Both the position numbers and the translations under genes were made by a program. Positions 20,860 to 28,593 of a stretch of DNA of 38,151 nt are shown in pieces. Source of the DNA: Spirosoma panaciterrae DSM 21099 (GTDB taxonomy: Bacteria > Bacteroidota > Bacteroidia > Cytophagales > Spirosomataceae); NCBI RefSeq assembly GCF_000374025.1, contig NZ_KB893185.1:125469-163619 (forward strand), in the 5' to 3' direction. Positions within the stretch are counted from its first letter, which is position 1; the number at the start of each line of letters is the position of its first letter. A model generated the notes under the pieces. It saw only the letters and a list, made by a program, of their open reading frames with translations. It was not told the DNA's origin and did not search any database.

Positions 20860-22697
20860 TACTCCACCGTTACGGATTTGGCCAGATTACGTGGCTGGTC
20901 AACGTTGCGCCCCCGCATAACGGCAATGTCGTAAGCCAGCAATTGCAGAGGTACGACCGATACCAACGGCATCAGCACCTCATGGACTTTCGGGATTTCG
21001 ATGGTAAAATCAACCATACCCGGCAGGTGCGTATCGCCCTCCGTCGTGATCGCAATAACCCGCCCTTTCCGCGCTTTGACTTCCTGAATGTTCGAGACCA
21101 CTTTTTCGTACGATGAGTCTTTGGTCGCAATCACAACGACCGGCATATCTTCATCGATCAGCGCGATGGGGCCGTGCTTCATTTCGGCAGCCGGATACCC
21201 TTCGGCATGGATGTAGCTGATTTCTTTCAGTTTTAGCGCCCCTTCCAGTGCAACGGGGAAGTTCAGACCACGGCCCAGGTAGATAAAGTTGCGGGCGTAA
21301 GTAAAGATGTAAGCGATCTCTTTAATCTTATCGGCAGCCTGTAGCACTTTTTCTACCTTAGCCGGAATGCTTTCCATTTCGGCCAGCAATTGCCGGAACA
21401 ATGAGTCGGAAATTGTGCCTTTCCGTTTTGCTGCGGCCAGCGCCATCAAGGTCAGAACCGTTACCTGCGCCGTAAACGCTTTGGTACTGGCCACACCGAT
21501 TTCGGGCCCGGCATGGGTATAGGCCCCTGCATCCGTAGCCCGTGCGATCGACGAACCCACTACATTACAAACCCCAAAAATCGTAGCCCCTTTCGATTTG
21601 GCCAGTTCAATGGCCGCCAGCGTATCGGCCGTTTCGCCCGATTGCGAAATGGCGATGACAATATCGCCCTCTTTAATGATCGGATTACGATACCGAAATT
21701 CCGACGCATACTCTACCTCGACCGGAATTCGGGCCAGTTCTTCAAATATGTACTCAGCCACCAGCCCCGCATGCCACGACGTACCGCAACCGACAATGAC
21801 AATTCGTTTCGATTTCGCCAGTTTATCCAGGTAGTCGCGCAAGCCACCCAGTTGCAGGGTTCCGGCATCGGCCTGTACGCGTCCGCGCATCGAGTCGGCA
21901 ATGGAACGGGGCTGCTCAAAAATTTCCTTGAGCATGAAATGATCGAAACCACCTTTTTCGATAGCTTCGAGTTCAAGCTCTACTTTATGGACATAGGGCG
22001 TAGTAGTCGTGTTATCGAGCGTTACAACTTTCAGCTCACCATTTTTAATGACTGCGATTTCGTAATCGTTCAGGTAGATAACGTCTTTGGTATACTCCAC
22101 AATCGGGGTAGCATCCGACGCCAGAAAGAACTCATTCTCACCAACGCCAATCACCAGGGGCGAACCTTTCCGGGCCGCAATCAATTGGGTTGGGTCCGTT
22201 TCACTCATGATCACAATGGCGTAAGCGCCTACCACTTCCTGTAGTGCCAACCGAACAGCATCTTCCAGGCTACCCCCGTTGTTTTCCCAAATATCCTCGA
22301 TAAACTGGCCTAATACTTCGGTATCGGTTTCGCTGGTAAAGGTGTGGCCTTTTTTGAGCAACGCCTGCTTGATAGCCGCGTAGTTTTCAATAATTCCATT
22401 GTGAATAATGGCCAGCTTCCGGTGAAAGGAGTAATGTGGGTGCGCATTGACATCGTTAGGTTCTCCGTGGGTAGCCCAGCGCGTATGCCCCATGCCGATG
22501 GTGGCATGCGTTTCTTTGCCGTCCAGCTCCTGTTCCAGCGCTATTACTTTGCCTTTCTTCTTATAAATTTTTAACCCGTGCCCATTCATCAGAGCAACAC
22601 CGGCACTATCGTAACCTCGATATTCCAGACGCTTCAGGCCTTTTATGACCAGTGGGCACGCTTCCCGGTGGCCAACATATGCTACAATTCCACACAT
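20859..22697 (-). CDS. glmS: Glutamine-fructose-6-phosphate aminotransferase (isomerising)
   Basis: This is a full-length, 612-residue GlmS. It makes glucosamine-6-phosphate from fructose-6-phosphate and glutamine, the first step to UDP-GlcNAc for peptidoglycan and lipid A. The mature N-terminus CGIVAYVGHR supplies the nucleophilic cysteine of the glutaminase domain (residues 1 to about 240). Two SIS domains follow: GCGTSWHAG and SQSGETADT in the first, GRGLNFPVALEGALKLKE in the second. The C-terminus ...PRNLAKSVTVE is the family's usual ending. The stop overlaps the start of the P1 peptidase gene. No glmS ribozyme is apparent in the 165 bases upstream. Confidence 0.98.
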   Translation of the reverse strand: MCGIVAYVGHREACPLVIKGLKRLEYRGYDSAGVALMNGHGLKIYKKKGKVIALEQELDGKETHATIGMGHTRWATHGEPNDVNAHPHYSFHRKLAIIHNGIIENYAAIKQALLKKGHTFTSETDTEVLGQFIEDIWENNGGSLEDAVRLALQEVVGAYAIVIMSETDPTQLIAARKGSPLVIGVGENEFFLASDATPIVEYTKDVIYLNDYEIAVIKNGELKVVTLDNTTTTPYVHKVELELEAIEKGGFDHFMLKEIFEQPRSIADSMRGRVQADAGTLQLGGLRDYLDKLAKSKRIVIVGCGTSWHAGLVAEYIFEELARIPVEVEYASEFRYRNPIIKEGDIVIAISQSGETADTLAAIELAKSKGATIFGVCNVVGSSIARATDAGAYTHAGPEIGVASTKAFTAQVTVLTLMALAAAKRKGTISDSLFRQLLAEMESIPAKVEKVLQAADKIKEIAYIFTYARNFIYLGRGLNFPVALEGALKLKEISYIHAEGYPAAEMKHGPIALIDEDMPVVVIATKDSSYEKVVSNIQEVKARKGRVIAITTEGDTHLPGMVDFTIEIPKVHEVLMPLVSVVPLQLLAYDIAVMRGRNVDQPRNLAKSVTVE

Positions 22698-22784
22698 AAT
22701 TTCAGAAGCCGTTTTAGTTAACTAACGCACAAACTCTACGTAGCGGACATCCGCAGTACACGCTATATTCAGGAAGTAAAGTAA

Positions 22785-22817
22785 ATGCAAAAAGCCGGAC
22801 GTTCCGGCTTTTTGCAT
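22785..22817. terminator. Intrinsic terminator after the glycogen-synthase-like gene
   Basis: A perfect 15-bp stem (22785-22799 with 22803-22817, loop CGT) carries A and T runs on its two sides. It lies 46 bases beyond the stop of the minus-strand gene at 22863 and upstream of glmS. It should end the minus-strand transcript and separate it from glmS. Confidence 0.8.
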
Positions 22818-22862
22818 GATTGATTTCGCAATCGTTCAGAAAATAAGCGTTTTACCTGGCTA

Positions 22863-23669
22863 TTAACCAGCCAGTTGGGTATACAGGTTGTAGTAGCGAT
22901 CGGTTAGGTCATTGGCTTCAGCCAGGTCGAATTTATGCTCTGGCATATCATCCAGAATGGCATTGAGGCTTTCGCTCGACTCTTCATCGGCCCGAACTAC
23001 TGCATCGGCATACGCACAGCCAATCCGAATAAATCCCTGAAAATCGGCAGTTTTCAGCTCGGCCAGCATTTCATCATCAATGTCCATCATACGGGCTTTT
23101 TCGATAATGTCGCCCTCGAACCGATGCTCAAACGAATTGTTGTAGACCGTAAAAACCGACTTCGTGTCTTTAAACATTGGGTCATTTTTATAGGTCGTTT
23201 TCAGATACAGCGGAATCAGGGCTGTCATCCAGTCGTTGCAATGAACGATGTCAGGCGCCCATCCCAGTTTTTTTACGGTTTCCAGAACCCCTTTGCAGAA
23301 GAAAATCGCCCGTTCGTCGTTATCATCATAGAATCGGTTTTCTTTATCGTGGAAAACATACTTTCGCTGGAAGTAATCTTCGTTATCGATAAAGTAAACC
23401 TGAAGCTTAGCCGTAGGGATCGATGCCACCTTGATGATCAGGGGCTTTTCGTCGTCGCCAACGGCAATGTTAATACCCGACAACCGAACTACCTCGTGCA
23501 ACCTGTTTTTCCGCTCATTGATCAATCCAAACCGGGGCACCAGAATTCTGATTTCCATTCCCCGCTCCTGCATGGCTTGTGGCAGCTTGCGAACAAAGTC
23601 GGCAACCTCAGAAGTTTTTAAGAAAGGATTGATTTCACTAGCGACATAAAGGATGCGTAATTTGCTCAT
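22863..23669 (-). CDS. Glycogen/starch-synthase catalytic-domain-like protein (GT5 N-terminal half only)
   Basis: This 268-residue protein matches only the N-terminal Rossmann half of glycogen synthases (PF08323): LRILYVASEINPFLKTSEVADFVRKLPQAM at the start, then DIVHCNDWMTALIPLYLK, and VFTVYNNSFEHRF where synthases have the TIHN(L/I)xYQG segment. The C-terminal GT1-like half is missing. The KTGGLADV signature that binds ADP-glucose reads KTSEVADF, so it is unlikely to be a normal glycogen synthase. Short proteins of this kind, divergent from panC, are a familiar Bacteroidota arrangement. The role is unknown. It is transcribed away from panC and ends at the terminator at 22785. Confidence 0.75.
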   Translation of the reverse strand: MSKLRILYVASEINPFLKTSEVADFVRKLPQAMQERGMEIRILVPRFGLINERKNRLHEVVRLSGINIAVGDDEKPLIIKVASIPTAKLQVYFIDNEDYFQRKYVFHDKENRFYDDNDERAIFFCKGVLETVKKLGWAPDIVHCNDWMTALIPLYLKTTYKNDPMFKDTKSVFTVYNNSFEHRFEGDIIEKARMMDIDDEMLAELKTADFQGFIRIGCAYADAVVRADEESSESLNAILDDMPEHKFDLAEANDLTDRYYNLYTQLAG

Positions 23670-23824
23670 AATCGGGAAGCGTGTGTTGTCTTGAGAGAAT
23701 CAAAAAACTTGCAAAATTAAACAAATTTTTCCCGTATTTCAATACATTTTCCCTTAAAAAAGATACGTATTTGCTTAAAAAAGAGACGAAACCTGTATCA
23801 TTGCAGGCTCAAAAAATTAGCCTC

Positions 23825-24664
23825 ATGAAACGTTTTGAAAAAGCCGATACCATTCGTCAATACCTGCATACCTTCCGTACAGAAAGCACCATTGGCTTTG
23901 TTCCAACCATGGGTGCTCTCCACGAAGGGCATCTGGCCCTGATCGAAACAGCCCGTCGCGAAAATGACGTTGTCGTGAGCAGTATCTTTGTCAATCCGGT
24001 ACAATTCAATAACCCTGACGATCTGGCCCGCTACCCGCGAACGCTCGAAGAAGATTGTCAGAAACTCGAAGCGGCTGGCTGCGATGTCGTATTTGCGCCC
24101 TCCGTCGACGAAATGTATCCAACTCCCCCTACCCTGCATCTGAATTTCGGCTCGCTGGAGACCGTTATGGAGGGCGCTTTTCGGCCTGGTCATTTCAATG
24201 GCGTTGGTATTGTGGTGGCCAAACTCTTCAACATCGTTCAGCCTGACCGAGCCTATTTTGGCCAGAAAGACCTCCAGCAAGTGGGCGTTATCCGGCAACT
24301 CATCCGCGACTTAAGCTTCCCTGTCGAACTGATCCGCTGCCCTATTATACGCGAAACCGACGGGCTGGCCATGTCGTCGCGAAACCGTAATCTGACTGCT
24401 GCCGAACGTGAACAGGCCCCAGCCCTCTTTCAGGCGCTGACGCTCGCCCACGATTGTCTGCTTGACGAACAGAGTGTTACCCAGACCAAAGCAGTAGTTA
24501 CAGACTTTTTCAATGAAAAGCCCGAGTTTCGGCTGGAGTATATAGACATTGTGAATGCCAACACGCTTCAGCCTACCGATTATGTGCTGGCCCCCGGCCA
24601 AACAGCGATTTGTCTGGCGGCTCATCTAGGTAAAGTTCGCCTGATCGATAATCTGGTATTTTAA
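23825..24664 (+). CDS. panC: Pantothenate synthetase
   Basis: This 279-residue enzyme condenses pantoate and beta-alanine with ATP to give pantothenate for coenzyme A. The motifs are complete: FVPTMGALHEGHLALI contains the HxGH nucleotide loop, FVNPVQFNNPDDLARYPR binds pantoate, YFGQKDLQQ is the conserved ATP-site segment, and AMSSRN is the KMSKS-like loop. ATG 23825 gives the usual family length and aligns with the conserved start. The frame is open further upstream to 23681, but that is AT-rich intergenic sequence. It is divergent from the glycogen-synthase-like gene and convergent with the M28 peptidase gene 6 bases on. Confidence 0.97.
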   Translation: MKRFEKADTIRQYLHTFRTESTIGFVPTMGALHEGHLALIETARRENDVVVSSIFVNPVQFNNPDDLARYPRTLEEDCQKLEAAGCDVVFAPSVDEMYPTPPTLHLNFGSLETVMEGAFRPGHFNGVGIVVAKLFNIVQPDRAYFGQKDLQQVGVIRQLIRDLSFPVELIRCPIIRETDGLAMSSRNRNLTAAEREQAPALFQALTLAHDCLLDEQSVTQTKAVVTDFFNEKPEFRLEYIDIVNANTLQPTDYVLAPGQTAICLAAHLGKVRLIDNLVF

Positions 24665-24670
24665 TAGCGT

Positions 24671-25750
24671 TTATTTAGCCTCCTCATTGGCAACCAGCCA
24701 GGCCGTCTGAAACACCAGCGTTGCCCGTTTTTGCAGCAATTCGTAATCAATTTTATCGGCTGTATCGGAAGGCTGGTGATAGTCGGAATGCTCACCATCT
24801 GAGAAAAACAGGGCTGGAATACCCACCTTAACGAAGTTGTAATGATCGGACCGATAGAAATATTGTTTAGGGTCTGAGTCTGTGTCATAGCCTCCATCAT
24901 TTAAAGCCAGATGCACCGATTGATCGTTGGCCCGGCTGGCTAAAGAGGCCAGTCCATTCATCTGGCTCCCCGTAATCAGATAGCAGTAGTTGGGCTTCTT
25001 ACTGTGATAATCGTCAGCCCGGCCAACCATGTCTACATTAAGATCACAGATGAGCTGGTGGAGTGGGATAGGACTATTGGCAACAAAGTATTGCGACCCT
25101 AACAAGCCCCCTTCTTCGCCCGAAAAAAGCAGGAATAAAATACTTCGTCGGGGCCGCACTCCCTGACGGGCCAGACTATCGAAAACCGATGCTACACTCA
25201 AAATGGTAGCTGTACCCGATGCATTATCATCGGCACCGTGATAAATACGCTTTCCAACTTTCCCCAGATGATCGTAATGCGCTGATAGAACGACCACCTC
25301 CTGTTTTAAGTCCGTTCCCATAAGCAGCCCCCCTACGTTATGGCTGAGCGATACATGGCTACTATCTCTGGCAGTGACAGGCAAAGGGGCTAACTCATGT
25401 CGTTTATAAGTTGGTTTCCCATTCATCCGTACACCTCCATACAGAGTAACCTCGGTCGTTGTAAAGGCAAACGTCTGCCGGAAGGAACCCTGTACCGAAT
25501 CGATTCGAAAAGCGGCTAGCAGATGGCTTTGCCTGAATGAGCGGGCACAATAAATAGACGCCTGTTGCTGCCCGATAGTACCCGTTTCGCGCCCCTGTAA
25601 ACTGTCGGAAGCCAGCATAAAAACGTGCTTCCGCAACCAGTCGGCCGGCACTACCATGTGTGAAACATCCACTTGAGCAATCAATGGACGATTTACTCCC
25701 AGCAACAGGCTAAGAAAGCAATAGGTAAGCTTCGAACTGAGTAAACGCAT
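24671..25750 (-). CDS. M28-family zinc aminopeptidase, exported
   Basis: This 359-residue protein has an N-terminal signal peptide ending near PLIAQ. All zinc ligands of the M28 fold are visible: His and Asp in LSAHYDHLG, Asp in HGADDNASGTA, Glu-Glu in SGEEGGLLGS, Asp in NVDMVGR and His in SDYHQPSD. Such enzymes are periplasmic or secreted aminopeptidases releasing N-terminal residues from peptides. The sequence SLQGRETGTIGQQQA near the mature N-terminus is typical of Bacteroidota members. It lies just upstream of, and divergent or tandem to, no obvious partner; the VanX-like gene sits 65 bases beyond its 5' end on the same strand. Confidence 0.92.
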   Translation of the reverse strand: MRLLSSKLTYCFLSLLLGVNRPLIAQVDVSHMVVPADWLRKHVFMLASDSLQGRETGTIGQQQASIYCARSFRQSHLLAAFRIDSVQGSFRQTFAFTTTEVTLYGGVRMNGKPTYKRHELAPLPVTARDSSHVSLSHNVGGLLMGTDLKQEVVVLSAHYDHLGKVGKRIYHGADDNASGTATILSVASVFDSLARQGVRPRRSILFLLFSGEEGGLLGSQYFVANSPIPLHQLICDLNVDMVGRADDYHSKKPNYCYLITGSQMNGLASLASRANDQSVHLALNDGGYDTDSDPKQYFYRSDHYNFVKVGIPALFFSDGEHSDYHQPSDTADKIDYELLQKRATLVFQTAWLVANEEAK

Positions 25751-25815
25751 AGCGAAAATTGTATGATGTGACTACCGCCCCTATAGACGTACAGCCATCA
25801 CGAGCGTTACACGTT

Positions 25816-26499
25816 TCAGTCTACAATACGAAACACCATTTTTGCTTTCTCCCGAGAGAGGGCGTTAAAATGCCACCACTCGTACTCAATAGGTGTGAAA
25901 CCACCCTGGCGCATGGCCGTTCGCAGAATGAGCCGATTATCAAGTTGTTTTTGGGTCAATTTCCCACTTTTCAACAGACTAGCCTCTCGGGAAGGATAGG
26001 CTAGTTCACCAAAGAAATCATATTTGGTACCCATATCCAGCGGCTTCCCATCGGCTGTAGCCACCGTCAAATCGACCGCACAGCCATAGTTATGGATAGA
26101 CCCCTGACGTGGGTCGGCAACGTATTTTCGTCGTTCACGTTCTGGCAAATCGGGCAGAGCGTTCCAAAGATTCCATTGGGCCGAACGGGGCCGGGCGGCA
26201 TCATACACCAGCAACCGCAAATTGGGATGATGCGCCTGCAAGTATTTACTAGCCATTGCCAGTTTGCGGGCAGCCATGGGTTGCATATACGCCCGCGTAA
26301 GGTCGCCATATACATCTTTCCCAACGAAATTATCCGTCGTTGAATACTTGAGTTCGACCAGAATCGTTGGGTCAATGGTTTGCACATCCACCAACCCCTG
26401 TTTGATCATGGCCGCTTCGAAGGGCTGGGCAAGAGCCGGAAAAAGAGCGAAAGCGGGAACGAGTGAAAGAGCGATGATGCAGAAGACAATTTTCCTCAT
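25816..26499 (-). CDS. D-alanyl-D-alanine dipeptidase (VanX/DdpX-like, M15D)
   Basis: This 227-residue protein has a signal peptide (MRKIVFCIIALSLVPAFALF...ALAQ). The M15D zinc motifs are complete: SIHNYGCAVDLT is the SxHxxGxAxD motif and EYEWWHF the ExWH motif. VLVYDAARPRSAQW-like sequence upstream (LLVYDAARPRSAQ) supplies the conserved arginine region. These enzymes hydrolyse D-Ala-D-Ala. In Gram-negative bacteria outside vancomycin-resistance clusters they serve peptidoglycan turnover and D-Ala recycling. No VanHA genes are nearby, so resistance is not implied. It is on the same strand as the M28 peptidase and may be co-transcribed with it. Confidence 0.9.
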   Translation of the reverse strand: MRKIVFCIIALSLVPAFALFPALAQPFEAAMIKQGLVDVQTIDPTILVELKYSTTDNFVGKDVYGDLTRAYMQPMAARKLAMASKYLQAHHPNLRLLVYDAARPRSAQWNLWNALPDLPERERRKYVADPRQGSIHNYGCAVDLTVATADGKPLDMGTKYDFFGELAYPSREASLLKSGKLTQKQLDNRLILRTAMRQGGFTPIEYEWWHFNALSREKAKMVFRIVD

Positions 26500-26635
26500 G
26501 TTATCCGAACATCAGACTTGGTTTGAGCCAAATGTTCGTGTAAACTTACAGGGTTCTATTTAAACGCCGAGTACAACGAGTGAAATAACCAACGTTTGCT
26601 CATTCGCTCTTTTACTCTTTCGCTCTTAATTTCGG

Positions 26636-27871
26636 ATGGCTCTTAATTACATTTGGGTTGCTTTTTTCGTGATCGCTTTTCTGGTGGCTTTAGCCAAGCT
26701 CATTTTCCTGGGCGACACCGAAATCTTCAAAATTATTGTTGAAGGGTTGTTCGACTCATCGAAAGTGGCGGTTATGGATATTGCGCTTCCACTGGCGGGT
26801 GTCATGACGTTCTTTCTGGGACTACTGAATATTGGTGAGAAAGCGGGAGCGATCAACTTTATGGCGCGCATTATTGGCCCTTTTTTTCATAAACTATTTC
26901 CTGAAGTTCCGAAAGACCATCCGGCTAATGGGCAGATGATTATGAATTTCTCGGCCAACATGATTGGACTGGATAATGCAGCTACTCCCTTTGGCCTGAA
27001 GGCCATGGCCAGCCTGCAGGAGTTGAACCCCAACAAAGACACAGCTTCCAATGCCCAGATCATGTTTCTGGTGCTGCATACATCAGGGCTCCAGATCATT
27101 CCGCTGAGTATCATGGCGCAACGGGCTATTCTGGGAGCTAAAGACCCGTCGGATGTTTTTATTCCCTGCGTAATTGGTACCTACGTGACCACAGTGGTAG
27201 CCCTGGTGGCCGTAGCCATCAAGCAGCGTATCAACTTGCTCAATGCAACGGTTCTGGGTTGGCTGGGCGGCATTACGACACTGATCGGATTAGCCCTGTG
27301 GGCCCTGTCTGGTCGCCCAAAAGAAGAGATTGAAACCATATCCAAGGTGTTTGGCAATCTGGTCCTGCTGGCTATAATCGTAGCCTTTCTGCTGGGTGCC
27401 CTCCGGCGAAAAGTGCCAATTTTCGAAACCTTTATAGAAGGCGCCAAAGGCGGATTTGAAACAACCGTAAAAATTATCCCCTATCTGGTGGGCATGCTGG
27501 TCGCCATTGGGGCTTTCCGGAATGCAGGCGCAATGGACTACCTCGTAGGCGGCTTAGAGTATCTATTCTCACTTACGGGTCTGAATACCGACTTCACCGA
27601 TGCGCTGCCGGTTGCATTGATGAAGCCACTTAGTGGAGCCGGTGCCCGTGCACTGATGATCGACGCCATGAAGCAATTTGGCCCCGATTCATTTGTCGGG
27701 CGTCTGGTCTGTATTTTCCAGGGGTCGGCCGACACTACCTTTTACATCGTGGCACTCTACTTCGGCTCGGTAGGCATTCGAAACTCACGTCATGCCATTC
27801 CATATGGCCTTTTTGCCGATTTGGTTGGTGTCATTGCGGGCATTGCCCTGGGTTATTTCTTCTTTCACTAA
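26636..27871 (+). CDS. Nucleoside-recognition (Gate) domain membrane protein, SpmA-SpmB fusion type
   Basis: This 411-residue polytopic inner-membrane protein has about ten hydrophobic helices. It contains two Gate/nucleoside-recognition domains (PF07670). The first includes NFSANMIGLDNAATPFGLKAM, typical of SpmA, and the second includes GAKGGFETTVKIIPYLVGMLVAIG and KPLSGAGARALMID, typical of SpmB. In Bacillus SpmA and SpmB are separate spore-maturation proteins needed for core dehydration; here they are one chain in a bacterium that does not appear to sporulate. Function in Bacteroidota is unknown and may be solute or nucleoside transport. ATG 26636 places the first helix at the N-terminus. 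Confidence 0.88.
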   Translation: MALNYIWVAFFVIAFLVALAKLIFLGDTEIFKIIVEGLFDSSKVAVMDIALPLAGVMTFFLGLLNIGEKAGAINFMARIIGPFFHKLFPEVPKDHPANGQMIMNFSANMIGLDNAATPFGLKAMASLQELNPNKDTASNAQIMFLVLHTSGLQIIPLSIMAQRAILGAKDPSDVFIPCVIGTYVTTVVALVAVAIKQRINLLNATVLGWLGGITTLIGLALWALSGRPKEEIETISKVFGNLVLLAIIVAFLLGALRRKVPIFETFIEGAKGGFETTVKIIPYLVGMLVAIGAFRNAGAMDYLVGGLEYLFSLTGLNTDFTDALPVALMKPLSGAGARALMIDAMKQFGPDSFVGRLVCIFQGSADTTFYIVALYFGSVGIRNSRHAIPYGLFADLVGVIAGIALGYFFFH

Positions 27872-28593
27872 CCTATCCGTAGCTGGCGTAGTTTATTTCT
27901 GAGTATTTCTCCCTATCCTCAGAATGTCCATTTACTGCGTCAGCAGCAAATATAACTTTTCAAGGATACAACCTCTGTCGGATCAGATAATCCCGTTTTT
28001 ACTTACTAGTAAGTACTTCAACGTAAAGTACAATAATAAATGTTATTACAATTAATTTCAGAAATATCGTGTTAAGCCATACTTTATGGCAATAAATCAT
28101 ATGAATACAAATACGTTTTAAAGAAAATTGCCTTTAAAACAAAATATTATTCTTCGCCTTAGCGCGTATTTTTATACTTATTCATTAAGTAGTATTACTT
28201 TTTAGATCTTCATAGGCTTTACTTAGCTGTAACCCGATTGATTGCCTTTTTAAACCTGGCTCTACCGATTCAAGCTACGTAAATGACGAAATGCATGTAT
28301 ACCCATGGTGACAAATCTGTATCTCCCTCAAACAGTGCTAGTTATTTTAACGAATACGTATAAAATCATGGAATAGTTAAAAGAATGTTAATCGAACAAT
28401 ACACATTTTTTAAAATTCATAACAATCCAGCAGAATTATTAAAAAATCTATACCAATCAAAACTCCAGCAGAGAGCCATTATTAGAATATTACAAAATTT
28501 CTTAACCGAAGGATAGTAGCAATTTGTATTCGGCACATTAACTTTGTTCGCCAATTTATTGGACGTTTAATATTATTTAATCTCTACTAACAA
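27872..28593. other. AT-rich intergenic region upstream of the first susC, no gene seen
   Basis: These 722 bases are strongly AT-rich compared with their neighbours and hold no convincing open reading frame on either strand. The right end carries the promoter-like box and leader of susC. The rest shows only A/T tracts. A regulatory role (long leader, binding sites) is possible but not visible. Confidence 0.5.
28539..28546 (+). promoter_or_regulatory. -7 element TAACTTTG of the first susC
   Basis: This is a perfect match to TAnnTTTG, located 47 bases before ATG 28594. A TTTG lies at 28523-28526 but only 12 bases upstream, shorter than the usual -33/-7 spacing. The second susC has its own TAnnTTTG at nearly the same distance from its start, which supports the call. 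Confidence 0.55.

Noticed and set aside
22698..22862. glmS ribozyme/riboswitch upstream of glmS
   Set aside because: The 165-base region is too short and holds only the terminator of the neighbouring gene and an AT-rich leader.
25816..26499. Vancomycin-resistance gene cluster
   Set aside because: Only a VanX-like dipeptidase is present, without VanH or VanA ligase; a cell-wall recycling role is more likely.
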